The notes under the pieces: generated by a model | Seen by the model: only the letters and a program-made list of their open reading frames with translations | The model's database searches: none | What the model was told of the DNA's origin: nothing | Translations under genes and position numbers: made by a program | Assembly: GCF_016801865.2 (NCBI RefSeq) | Contig: NC_068938.1 | Coordinates: forward strand, 184,101,754 to 184,165,753 | Length of the DNA stretch: 64,000 nt | Reading direction: 5' to 3' | Source of the DNA: Culex pipiens pallens | Lineage: Eukaryota; Arthropoda; Insecta; Diptera; Culicidae | Shown: positions 22,864 through 33,019 of the stretch, piece after piece | Layout: the number at the start of each line of letters is the position of its first letter | Numbering within the stretch: the stretch's first letter is position 1

Positions 22864-23118
22864 ATGCTATCATATACAAAATATTATTGGTTATTTTATT
22901 TTTTGTTCTTGCTATCAATGATGTTGATGGTAATGTTAGTTTCCAACATTTATTCAAATAAAGATCTCCTTGAAGTGGAACGGAACCCAATTAACGAGGG
23001 GATTTCCGTCGCCGATCTGAATTGCATATCAATAAGCACCAATTACAGCATGCCTGTACACAAGATACGTGTGGGCCACCATGTGATCGGCTTCCCACAA
23101 GTGATTGAACCAAATTGA
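22864..23118 (+). CDS. Hypothetical 84-aa single-pass membrane or secreted protein
   Basis: This is a small open frame inside the SLC22 intron, on the same strand. It starts in AAAAATGC and has a hydrophobic segment at about residues 8-31 (WLFYFLFLLSMMLMVMLVSN). A polar C-terminal part follows with one cysteine, two sequons (near residues 59-61 and the C-terminus) and no recognised domain. Codons in the second half look more gene-like (GTG, GGC, ATC, GCC). AATAAA occurs 40 bases after the stop. It may be a small nested gene, a relic, or chance. No homologue is recognised and no function is proposed. Confidence 0.3.
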   Translation: MLSYTKYYWLFYFLFLLSMMLMVMLVSNIYSNKDLLEVERNPINEGISVADLNCISISTNYSMPVHKIRVGHHVIGFPQVIEPN

Positions 23119-23829
23119 ATTTACATGAAACGTGACGCGGATCGCTTGCGTAAATTTAATAAAAAGACTGTTGACATTCTGTCCTGTCTGTCGCACAATT
23201 ATTAACCCCGTGCAAAAATATATTTGTTTACCAAACAGTTCAATTGTGTGTAGACAATATTTTTCCTGGCTGTTTGCCCTAGAAATTGTCGATTGACTTT
23301 ATTGCAATGAACTTGCAAAGTGAAAAAATCGACACCGCGTTTTTCCATCGTGATGCATCTCAAAATATGTTTGTTTACTTTCATTGAGCTGAGCGAGCCT
23401 GGGAGGAAAACATTTAGTACCGGCGCATGACGTTCCGTGAAGGTTACTCAAAATAAACATTTGCACTTCCGGTAGGTTCTTGTACGAATAGAGTTAGTAA
23501 AAATCATTTTCCTTTAACGGTACACATCAACCTTAGCTTTTGCACCCAGATTTCTGTTACAGACATTTTGGTATCTTCAATACTACGGGAACTATCGATA
23601 TAATTTTTTATTCATCCCCTAAATTACTGTCTTCGTAGTTATTTACAACAAAGTTTGATTATTTTTACAATCAGATTCTTGCAGGATTGGGTCCGTAAGT
23701 TTGACAATTTTGGAATAAGAAGACAACAACTTCCTTGGTTGCTGTGCACCCTTAATATTTAAAATTAATTTTATTTTGAATGTAATTATTTTATTACAAG
23801 AAAAGTAACCAGCTCTATTACACACGAAA

Positions 23830-24645
23830 AACCAACAACTAATTTGCGTAAGTGAGTAGCGCCAACCTGCTGCTCACATGGCCCTTTGCTTCCCGCGTTG
23901 ACAGATCAAACTGGCTTGACAATTTATTTTTGAAATTAATGCGGCTCACATGGAAAACTAGTTTTCCGTGGCCACAAGCGTCAGCAAGGGGGATGTTTAA
24001 TCTTGGCATCAACTTACCCCGCTTTCAAGGTAGTTGGTTCGATAATGGATCATTCATTAAAAGTTATCAATGTTTATAAATGGTTTTTGACTAGATAAGA
24101 ATGTCAGTCGAAATCAACAGTAAATGATCACTGTCCAAAATTGAAGTCACACTTAATGGCGTTTGATTTATGGGAAAAATATGTAAATTTTAAACAAATA
24201 AGCTCGTTCGCGAGCTTGTCGTGTTAAAAAGGGGATATTTATCGATATCACGATTAAAATTTAAATGATTCGACACAGAAAACCCCTCCTTTGAAAAATC
24301 AATCAATTTGATGAACTTCTGAACGACTGCTCAGAACCGCTTCAGTTTAGTAAACACACACGCTACTAGTTTGTACTTTAGCTGCTATAAACCATCGTAT
24401 AAATTCCGCCAACTTTGATCAGTAGCGCGCACATGCTATTTACAGGGCGGATTAGTCAGTTAGCTGGCGAGCACTCGACTTTAGAATTAAATACGAGGAT
24501 GGCCGGACCATCATCATCCCGGCTGCCTGATGATGAGTCTTATCTTATCACGTCCCAAATGTGTGTGAACAAGCCGTGTGTGGCTCAGCAAACAGCTCTG
24601 CAACAGGCAGCTTTCAAGTGAGATTGTACAAGGTAATTAATTTTT
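23830..24645 (+). promoter_or_regulatory. Candidate internal promoter and exon in the SLC22 intron
   Basis: CTATAAAC (24386) and TATAAAT (24398) lie 35 and 23 bases upstream of an arthropod initiator TCAGT (24419-24423); a second TCAGT is at 24456. Downstream, a GC-richer stretch with an ATG at about 24499 stays open for some 40 codons and then meets possible donors (TTTCAA|GTGAGA near 24616; CAAG|GTAATT near 24632). Neither donor is in the phase needed for SLC22 exon 2, so it would have to be a non-coding alternative first exon or belong to an unknown transcript. Confidence 0.3.
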
Positions 24646-24940
24646 TTTTAGGATCGGTATGAGGAGACACGCGAAGTTCAATGTCGTTAAACGATGTGTG
24701 AACGCGTTGTGATTGAGTAATCTTTAGGTGTTTTTTTTTTCTTCTTCAATGCATTGTCCTACCACGTGGACGATTAGAGGAGAGGAATGTGGCTGATAAG
24801 TGAGAGTTTGGCGAAAATGAGGCACTAAAACATTTAATGTTGCTGATGATTGGTAGTTCATTGCGTTGTTGCTTTTTGAATTCAATAATCACAATATTGG
24901 GATTGTTTTTATCGAAAATACAGACATCCCACATATAGGG

Positions 24941-25735
24941 GTAGGCGTGGCTGAATGGTTACGCTGTTCGCTTTGTAAGCGGAAGGTTCTGGGTTCGATT
25001 CCCATCTGCCCCTATCGAGAAAATATCGAAAGAAGGAATAATTCTGAACACTTGAATATGAACGAAAAATTCATTAGCTCGCGGTGGGGTTCGATCCCCC
25101 CCCGTCCTTTGGGTCAGCAGACAAAAATGCTAACCACCAGACCATCGAGGCTTAGTTGTCTAAAAGGATTAAGAATGCTATAAGAATCCAAGAAACTTGA
25201 TTGGAATCTGTGTGAACCTAAGAACAGGAAAATGCAATATTGAATGCAAGTTGAATTCAAGGACACTGGTTGCATAATTGTTAGGCGAATATTGAACTTT
25301 CAACACGACCAGAATTCACCACAAAAAGCTTGGTGAACCGAATTGGAAAGCTTCCAAAAATGAATCCAAGAACATACGAAGAATTAAGGACTATAAATAG
25401 ATTTGACCGGCCGCATCACTTACCACGGTGAATCCTGGCTTCGCACCCATCTTACTAACACCCTCAAACATTACGTGATACTTTGTTGAAGACGCAGCCG
25501 ATTTAGCGGTCTTCATCACTCAAGTATCGGACTAAAATTCCTATCCACTTCCCCCGTGTCTTACCACTGGTCGTGGCCGGCGCTGTGATTGGCTAGCATG
25601 ATAGGGACATTTGAAAGTTGCGAAGTGGTGATGATTGGTTCCTACTCTTCATCTGTGGTCCACGGAGCAATTCTTGGAGGTCCTGGTCAATAACAGAGTA
25701 GCAACTACGGGTAGACACCAATGCTATGCTATGCT
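24941..25735 (+). mobile_element. 795-bp retroelement with tRNA-Thr-like head and 22-bp target duplication
   Basis: A 22-bp sequence, AAAATACAGACATCCC followed by ACATAT, flanks the element on both sides (left copy ending at 24937, right copy beginning at about 25734). The element opens with a tRNA cloverleaf at 24939-25013: acceptor GGGGTAG/CTGCCCC, anticodon arm TTCGC-TTTGTAA-GCGGA (anticodon TGT, threonine) and T loop GGTTCGATTCC. The body holds a second tRNA-like pol III region on the minus strand (about 25079-25153). It ends in the short tandem tail ATGCTATGCTATGCT. The tail and long duplication indicate LINE-driven insertion. No protein is encoded. Confidence 0.85.
25079..25153 (-). mobile_element. 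Second tRNA-like region, opposite strand, within the retroelement
   Basis: On the minus strand, GCCTCGATGGTCTGGTGGTTAG resembles an A box region and GGATCGAACCCC a B box; the ends GCCTCG/CGCGAGC pair partly. The anticodon arm is degenerate. It may be a nested older SINE or a second module of a composite element. Confidence 0.55.
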
Positions 25736-25848
25736 AAAATACAGACATCCCACATATTTTTTTCATACACTGAAACCAATGAAATTTAGGCTAAGAGACG
25801 TTTTATTCATGGTCTGAAAACTTTTTTTGTGAAAACGTCTGTTAAATA

Positions 25849-26445
25849 CAGGTATTCCACAATTGTGGGAGGCACAATAACATCCCACAATTATGGAACA
25901 GGCAATTTGGTGGCAGTGTTTTGCTGCTTTGGATAAAATAGTATTGAAATGAGGTTTTTGTTCAAAAAGTACAACTTTTACTAGTGAAATAGCTAAGGAA
26001 TGTCCAAATGAAGGTCACGGACACAGAGGACACAGCTCGAGATGGACGAGAGAATTATTCTCTCGAGGTTCATTTGCAAGAAAAGTTCATCCGTAAAAAC
26101 AAAAAACGAAAAGTGTCGACTACGGGAATCGAACCAGAGACCTTTGACATGCTAAACCAATGACTTAACTTCCTCGGCCACAACAGCTTGGTGAACCAGG
26201 AGTGGTCAGATGTCGATGTATGACACTTGTTGGAGATTTATTATTTCAATTAACGAATGAACTCATTTGTTATTGCGGTGTGAGTTGGTAGCATTATTCT
26301 CTCAATTTTGGCGTTGAGCCCTCAATGAATTTTGAGGGAACGATTCTCTCGACTCGGAACTTTAGGTGTGCATTTGGCATGATATTGACAAATTATCACA
26401 AAAGTGTTCCGAATTTGTGGGTGTTCCGAATATGTGGGATAACTG
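25849..26445. mobile_element. TA-flanked MITE with CAGKTATYCCACA ends (pogo/Tigger-like)
   Basis: Left CAGGTATTCCACAATTGTGG and right complement CAGTTATCCCACATATTCGG form imperfect terminal repeats, each next to TA (25847-25848 and 26446-26447). CAG-starting ends with a TA duplication fit the pogo/Tigger branch of Tc1/mariner. The interior contains a tRNA-like segment on the minus strand and the palindromic GAGAGAATTATTCTCTC. No transposase was found. Confidence 0.65.
26107..26186 (-). mobile_element. tRNA-like sequence (Ser/Leu-type layout), SINE head
   Basis: On the minus strand TGTGGCCGAGGAAGTTAAG resembles the A box/D arm of a class II tRNA, and GGTCTCTGGTTCGATTCC carries a good B box. 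The acceptor ends (GTTGT/...CGACAC) pair weakly. It sits inside the TA-flanked element at 25849-26445. Confidence 0.5.
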
Positions 26446-26495
26446 TAAGAGTCGGGCAAATGTTAGAACCCTAAAACTTTTGGGTTTATGAGTGG

Positions 26496-28739
26496 TACCG
26501 TAAAACGGGGTGACTTTGATAGGTTTGAGATTTTTCCGCAAAATGAAGAGTACAAATTAAATACGTCCGGAATGGTCTGGAATCATACTGACCGTGGTAG
26601 AGAAGTGTTCAAAGTACCTCAAGAAGAACTTTTCATAAAATTTTGAAAAGTTTAAAAAGTTAGTTAACTATAATTAAGAAAATGTTAATGAATAGCATTA
26701 TTTAAATCTTCTCAAAGTGTCATGGTTTTCTTAACGAACATGATTTTGAATCGGAAAATGGATTGCATTTTCGGATTCTTTGGACAATTTTCCACTAGGA
26801 GAAGATGAAATAAGTTTGTAAATATAAATATTATATGTTTTTGAAACATGATTTAAAAAAATATTCGAATTCATAGGCATTATCAATTGAACAAATTTCA
26901 TATAAATTGTTATTTTTTTGATTTTTGCTAAGAAATCAGATTTAAATACAATATTAATCGATAATATTATAAACACAACTAGTTTTAACGAATTTCAGGC
27001 AAAATTCTGACTTTTAAACAATTTTACCTAAAATTAATATGTATTTCGTCAAAAAGCTTATAAACTTAGTTAACTGAATATAAACATTGTTTTTTTTTCT
27101 TGAAAACTATATTAGCAGCTTCAGTGATGGTATATTTTACGTAAAAATAAAGTTTGAACACCTTAAATCTGTTTTTAACAAGAAAAACTATGACTATCAA
27201 AGTCACCCCGGAATCCAAACTAAGAATTTTTAACGTAACTATTTTTTTAAACACTATTGATTTTTTTTTCAAAAATGGTGTATGGACCATGTGTGGGCTA
27301 CCCCAGTACATGTTTTAACACTCCTCCGTCCAAGGCATATTTCACTTACACGGACGACCAAGCCTCTGAAACAGTTGCTTCGCTAAATTCAACTCGCTCG
27401 CATTTGGCTCCATTTCAACCAATATTGATCGTTCTTGCAGCATTCGAACCGGTAGGATTTCAAGATTCATCTAAAACAAGAACGAACTTGATCCGACTTA
27501 CCTGCTAGTAACACCGACTAAATTCGTCGAAGCAACTCTTTTTAGGCGCTCGTTTTAGGGAACACACCATGGCCAAATCAACAAGAAAGCATTTAAATTT
27601 GAAATCAACCATTCAAATTTAATTAATTTGGGGTCGCTGAACACGAATATGACACTTAGAATATTCCAAAGTATTCAGAAATCCAGAAATCCAAGATGGC
27701 GGCCAATATGGCGCCTGTAGTATATTGGGAATATTGATTTGAGGTTGTAAAAGCCATTCAACCACTCAAATCTAACTAATTCGAGGTCGCTGAACATGAA
27801 TATGACACTTAGAAATTCCCAAAGTATTTAGAAATTCAGAAATCCAGATGGCGGCCAATATGGCGCCTGTAGTATATTGGGAATATTTATTTGAGGTTGT
27901 AAAAGCCATTCAACCACTCAAATCTAACTAATTTGGGGTCGCTGAACACGAATATGACACTTGGTATATTCCAAAGTATTCAGAAATTCAGAAATCCAAG
28001 ATGGCGGCCAATATGGCGCCTGTAGTATATTGGGAATATTGATTTGAGGTTGTAATAGTAATTCAACAACATAAATCTAACTAACTTGAACACGAATATG
28101 ACACTAGGTATAATTCCCAATATTCTACATGCGCCATATTGGCCGCCATCTTGGATTTCTGGATTTATGAAAACTTTGGGATTTTCTAAGTGTCATAGTC
28201 ATGTTCAGCGACCCCAAATCAGTTACATTTGAGTGGTTGAATCACTATTACAACCTCAAATAAATATTCCCAATATACTACAGGCGCCATATTGGCCGCC
28301 ATCTTGGATTTCTGGATTTCTGAATACTTTGGAATATGCTTAGTGTCATATTCGTGTTCAGCGACCCCAAATTAGTTAAATTTGAATGGTTGATTTCAAA
28401 TTTAAATGCTTTCTTGTTGATTTGGCCATGGTGTGTTCCCTAAAACGAGCGCCTAAAAAGGAATTTAGTCGGTGTTACTAGCAGGTAAGTCGGATCAAGT
28501 TCTTGTTCTTGTTCTTGTTTTAGATGAATCTTGAAATCCTACCGGTTCGAATGCTGCAAGAACGATCAAGATTGGTTGAAATGGAGCCAAATACGAGCGA
28601 GTTGAATTTAGTGAAGCAACTGTTTCGGAGGCTTGGTCGCTGGAGTGTTAATAATAAAAATCTTAAGATAAACCTTACCAGTTGGAAAATATTTCAAAAA
28701 TAAATTGAAATCCTATCAAAGTCACCCCGCTTAACGGTA
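26496..28739. mobile_element. TACCGTAAAMCGGGGTGA element, copy B, split by a large hairpin
   Basis: Left end TACCGTAAAACGGGGTGACT and right end GTCACCCCGCTTAACGGTA. The interior matches copies A and C, with GATTTTTCCGCAAAATGAAG near the left end and CTTAAGATAAACC near the right. It is interrupted by the element at 27319-28647; without it the length is about 0.9 kb. Confidence 0.8.
27319..28647. mobile_element. piggyBac-like non-autonomous hairpin, TTAA target site
   Basis: TTAA lies at 27315-27318 and again at 28648-28651, with CACTCC and GGAGTG as the abutting ends. TTAA target sites are specific to piggyBac. The arms pair over hundreds of bases (for example GACCAAGCCTCTGAAACAGT with ACTGTTTCGGAGGCTTGGTC). 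The left arm has a tandem unit of about 153 bp repeated three times (27580-28100), and the right arm has inverted copies. Each unit carries CCAAGATGGCGGCCAATATG. It is nested in copy B, and comparison with copy C gives the empty site. No coding capacity was seen. Confidence 0.8.
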
Positions 28740-28759
28740 ATTCATTGATTACTAAGGTA

Positions 28760-28911
28760 GCCTTATTTTATTACGTAACGCAAAAAATTGGATTTTTGGA
28801 CCCCCTCTATCCATTGAAGAAAATTTCCATACAAATTTTAAAATGTTAGTATAGAGCGCAACACGGCCTTCGACTCCCCTCCAACTGCGTTACGTAATAA
28901 AAGAAAGCTCC
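28760..28911. mobile_element. Hairpin MITE with TTATTACGTAACGCA ends
   Basis: Left CCTTATTTTATTACGTAACG and right CGTTACGTAATAAAAGAAAG are inverted. A half copy with the same left end and TGGATTTTTGGACCCC follows at about 29027-29128 in the same orientation. Confidence 0.7.
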
Positions 28912-29199
28912 CTGACCGGTTATATGTTGTCATCTGGCACATTTTTTAATGTAAAAAATCATAAAAGAGCAAATATGCAACCAAGTGCCACTTCTATTTG
29001 CGTAAAACTTTGTCCTTACGGAACGTTCTTGTATTACGTAACGCAAATAATGGATTTTTGGACCCCTTCCCCCCTCGTAACAACATTTCCATACAAATTT
29101 TCAAAAAAATGTATGGAGCGTAACACGCCCATCACTAGGCTAAATTCTAAATTTGAGCTTAATCTGACCACGGGAACCCCTCCTTCTTAGCCCTTGAAA

Positions 29200-30218
29200 A
29201 TTGTATGGGAAAAATCGTCAAAATATATGGAGAAAAGCAACTGTTTGAAACAACTTTCCCGAAGACACCATATTTTAGGATTTTTTTTTGCTAAAAGTTA
29301 TTAACCTAAGCCCCGAGCAAGCCCGGATTTGGACCACCCTAATGAGCACAAAGTTATATTTTTAAATGTATTTTCAGGACATTAAAAATACATTTTCCAA
29401 AAACCAAATTCATTTGAAGAAATTTGGCTGTATCTTTACCGAGTTTTTTGAAGCTAGCAGTTTCAAAAAACCGGTGCCATGATATTATTAACGCTGCTTT
29501 TACCAAATTGGATTTAGATTTTTGTAATTTTCAAAAAAAAAAACTAAATTCCAAAATCAGGCTTTGTCATTTACACAGAATATGTTTTGAGATTATTCAC
29601 CCCCAAATTTCAGCTAATTTGGTTCATCCAATCTCGAGATATCGATTTATGTTAGTATTTCCAGTATGAAAGAAAAGTTACCATTCAATCGGTTTCTTTT
29701 GTGTTCAAAGACCGATTTCCGTTAATTAAGGTCAATTGAGTGGTTGGTAGGAATTTCGGCGATGCTTTTCAATAAGCTTCAATTTGCGTGATCGACTGTT
29801 GTTCAAAATTTGGAGGCATGGATGCTGTTATTTTTTAATTTTTCATAGTTTGATCTGGATGAGTAATCAAGATTTATTTCTAGAAAAAGGCAAATATTCT
29901 TTTCTTAAATTAATTTTTCTCCCAATTGTCTAACTGCTTCTAGCTCAGCTCTCACAGAAAATTTTCCACCGCGTGGGTCAAGCCTGTTAATGAAAACTAC
30001 CCACCGAACGCGCGCCGTGACGTGGGTGTCGTCTAGCTTCGATCTTGTTACCGACCGAAACAGGCCCCCAGAAACATCCGTCGCCGTTCGATCGATTCAC
30101 GTCACCGAGACGATCTCAATGAAACCCGCAAATATTGTCCTCCACCTCGTATCAATAACAATCCACTTCACACGATCGCCCTAATTGATTGAAATTTCTT
30201 CTTCTTCTTCCTTTTCAG
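29200..30218 (+). other. Distal end of SLC22 intron 1
   Basis: 29470-29660 is a diverged inverted match to about 55130-55290 (CCGGTGCCATGATATT... / ACCGGTGCCACGATATCTCG). A GGACCACCCTAAT motif near 29333 resembles the end of the large hairpin at 52279-54721. From 29940 the DNA is GC-richer, and 30195-30218 is a clear polypyrimidine tract with the SLC22 exon 2 acceptor. Confidence 0.5.
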
Positions 30219-31855
30219 GCGACTTTGGTCGTTACCAGGGCTTCCAGTTTGTGCTGCACCTGCTGGCGGCCATAACGGCCGGCCTGCACATGCTTTCGTT
30301 GGTAACGGTGGCGGCGGTTCCGGAACATCGATGCTTTATCGAGGGGGTGGATTCGCTGAACGGGACTTCCCTGTTGAACGCTAGCAGTTCAATGATGGAT
30401 GTTGATTTGCTGGGGGATTACATTCCGCTGAATGCGGCCGGCGAGCTGGAGTCCTGTATGATGTACCAGCCGGGCGTTACGAACGTTACGGTGGCCTGCA
30501 CGTCGTACGTTTACAACACGACCTTTTACAAGACTTCGCGGACGATCGAGTGGGATCTGGTGTGTGGACGGCGGTGGATGGGATCGCTGGCGCAGACGAT
30601 CTACATGCTGGGAGTGTTTACGGGGGCGGTTTGGCTTGGGGGATTGGCGGATAAGATCGGAAGGAAAAAGGTGTTCTGCTGGTCGGGTCTGCTGCAGCTG
30701 ATTCTGGGAGTGGCGGTCGCGTTCACCCCGGAGTATTACTCGTTTTTGGTGCTGCGGTATTTGTACGGAATCTTTGGTAGCGCTGGAAGTTACATCACCG
30801 GATTCGTGTTGACCATGGAGTTGGTTGGACCGAGCAAGCGAACGCCTTGCGGAATCTCGTTCCAGGCTGCATTTGCTGGAGGTATCATGCTGGTGGCAGC
30901 TTGGGGTGCGCTGATCACGGATCGATTGCTTCTCCAGGTCGTGTACGGCTTGCACGGACTGCTCCTGATCGCTCACTGGTGGATCATGGATGAATCTCCC
31001 CGATGGCTGTGGATGCAAGATCGCAAGCGAGAAGCCATCGACATCATCGCGAAGGCGGTCCGCATGAACGGCCGTGGAATGCACGTCGACAAGGAGTACT
31101 ACCTGTCCAAGGACAAGTCCAACTTTATCTCCGAATCAACCCCCAAAGCCTCAGCTGGACTGAGCGACCTCTTCAAGACCCCAAACCTGCGCAAGATGAC
31201 CCTGAACGTGTGCCTCTGCTGGTTCGCCAACTCCATCACCTACTACGGCCTGTCCCTCAGCTCCGGCAAGCTCGGTGGCAACCCCTACCTGATCCTGTTC
31301 CTGATGGCCCTCGTCGAGTTCCCCTCCTACATCGCAATCATCTTCCTCCTGGACCGTCTCGGCCGTCGCTCCATCACCTCAACGCTGATGCTCGTCGGCG
31401 GAACCTGCTGCATCGTGGCCGCCTACCTCACCAAGGGTAGCATCGAGTCCACCACGATCGTCATGTTCGGCAAGCTCTTCATCGCGGGCTCCTTTGCCGT
31501 CATCTACAACTACTCCGCCGAACTGTTCCCCACCGTCGTGCGGAACTCCGCCATGGGCCTGGGATCGATGTGCGCTCGTCTCGCCGGAGCCTCCACCCCC
31601 ATCATCATCCTGTTCGACTCGTTCGACCCGAAGATCCCCGCCGTCATCTTCGGTGCCATCTCGCTAATCTCCGGCGCGTGGGTTCTGTTCCTGCCGGAAA
31701 CCAACGGCAAGCCGATGCCCCAGAGCTTACAGGACGGGGAGAACTTTGGCCGCGGTGATACGGCCTTCTCGGCGTGCCTCGGACGCAACAAGACCCACCA
31801 CGAGGACATTCCGCCGGCGCAGCAGATGGTGCCGCTGGATACGATTGAGCGATAG
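30219..31855 (+). CDS. SLC22-family organic cation/solute transporter, exon 2 (main exon)
   Basis: This exon supplies residues 15-559 of a 12-helix major facilitator transporter of the SLC22 (organic cation/carnitine/anion) family, a plasma-membrane carrier. Numbering the spliced protein: GDFGRYQGFQ at 15-24; helix 1 at about 24-44; a large extracellular loop (45-130) with cysteines and four N-glycosylation sequons (near 62, 68, 103 and 114), closing with the family hallmark EWDLVC (125-130); the loop 2-3 signature GGLADKIGRKK (155-165); ESPRWL (273-278) at the start of the long cytoplasmic loop; DRLGRR (393-398); SAELFPTVVRN (447-457); and LPETNGKPMP (506-515) at the C-terminus. The length of 559 is normal. 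It begins after a polypyrimidine tract and TTTTCAG. Third positions are rich in G/C, unlike the intron. The substrate cannot be told from sequence; organic cation or carnitine-like compounds are typical. The antisense open frames are shadows. Confidence 0.96.
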
Positions 31856-32596
31856 GTTTAACCTCGCTGAACCAGTGGGAGCGTTTTTGTAAGGGAAACG
31901 CCTAAAAGAGATTGTTTGTCTGAGCATGTTGTGTAAATGAAGTAATTTTAAGTGATAAAGTGTAGATATTCTTGTTGAAAAGAGTAGCGAGCAATATATT
32001 TTAATGAAAAGTTATTTTGTTTTGGGCCATTGACTTGTTCTGTAGAAATCCACATTACCCTTATTTTACATATATATAAGTTTGGAAGGAGCCATTTAAA
32101 ATTCATTTAACACTAAAAATCAAATCTATAGTTGGCGAGGTTTCGTCAGTTAAAAAAAAAAAATGTCAGTTAAAAAATAAGAAATGAGATAACATAGGGG
32201 TCATTCTCCCCTATCTCACTTAGCAGTTCGCGTGGTCGTGCTATCTTGTCGCACGTAGCTTTTTGACGTCCGAGAAAAACGCGTTTAAATGTTTGATGAA
32301 CAAACACTTTTTGATTGGCTGACCGTTTTGTGCATTGTCCCGAAGTTTGGTTGAATTTGGTTACCTAAGTCTCGAGCTTTAATTAAGTAGTCGGGCATAT
32401 ACGTGTGTCAAACGCGTTCTGATTAAAATCACTTTGGACAGTTTTCTCAGTACATTTATTTTCAGGATATCACGATCAGATCTAAATTTCTTGCATATGA
32501 AGTGTGACCAAAATGCAAGGAGTTTTTCCGGTTTCTCAGGACTAGTTTTTCTCGAGTATAATTACCCGTCTTTACAAAACCTAAACCAAACCTAAA
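31856..32596 (+). other. SLC22 3' UTR and downstream repeat
   Basis: About 150-200 bases after the TAG are probably 3' UTR; there is no canonical AATAAA, only AATATATTTTAATG-like signals near 31995. From about 32220 to 32480 lies the inverted partner of the repeat at 20560-20830 (TCTTGTCGCACGTAGC...ACGCGTTT). Confidence 0.5.
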
Positions 32597-33019
32597 TCAA
32601 ATTGTCAAATTGTCAAATTGTCAAATTGTCAAATTGTCAAATTGTCAAATTGTCAAATTGTCAAATTGTCAAATTGTCAAATTGTCAAATTGTCAAATTG
32701 TCAAATTGTCAAATTGTCAAATTGTCAAATTGTCAAATTGTCAAATTGTCAAATTGTCAAATTGTCAAATTGTCAAATTGTCAAATTGTCAAATTGTCAA
32801 ATTGTCAAATTGTCAAATTGTCAAATTGTCAAATTGTCAAATTGTCAAATTGTCAAATTGTCAAATTGTCAAATTGTCAAATTGTCAAATTGTCAAATTG
32901 TCAAATTGTCAAATTGTCAAATTGTCAAATTGTCAAATTGTCAAATTGTCAAATTGTCAAATTGTCAAATTGTTAAATTGTCAAATTGTCAAATTGTCAA
33001 ATTGTCAAATTGTCAAATT
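32597..33019. repeat. Octanucleotide satellite (TCAAATTG)n, about 53 units
   Basis: 423 bp of an 8-bp unit with one substitution (TTAAATTG near 32973). As 8 is not a multiple of 3 and the unit has no stop on this strand, all three forward frames stay open and encode an eight-residue repeat (SNCQIVKL). That is a trivial result of the repeat and not a gene. Confidence 0.98.

Noticed and set aside
26107..26186. Functional tRNA gene
   Set aside because: The acceptor stem pairs poorly and the anticodon arm is degenerate; it is embedded in a mobile element.
30389..31084. 231-codon open frame antisense to the SLC22 exon
   Set aside because: Shadow of a G/C-ending coding exon; product is Arg/His/Gln-rich with no recognisable fold.
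31003..31440. 145-codon frame within the SLC22 exon, same strand
   Set aside because: Out of frame with the transporter and Arg/Pro-rich, as expected from frame-shifted GC-rich codons.
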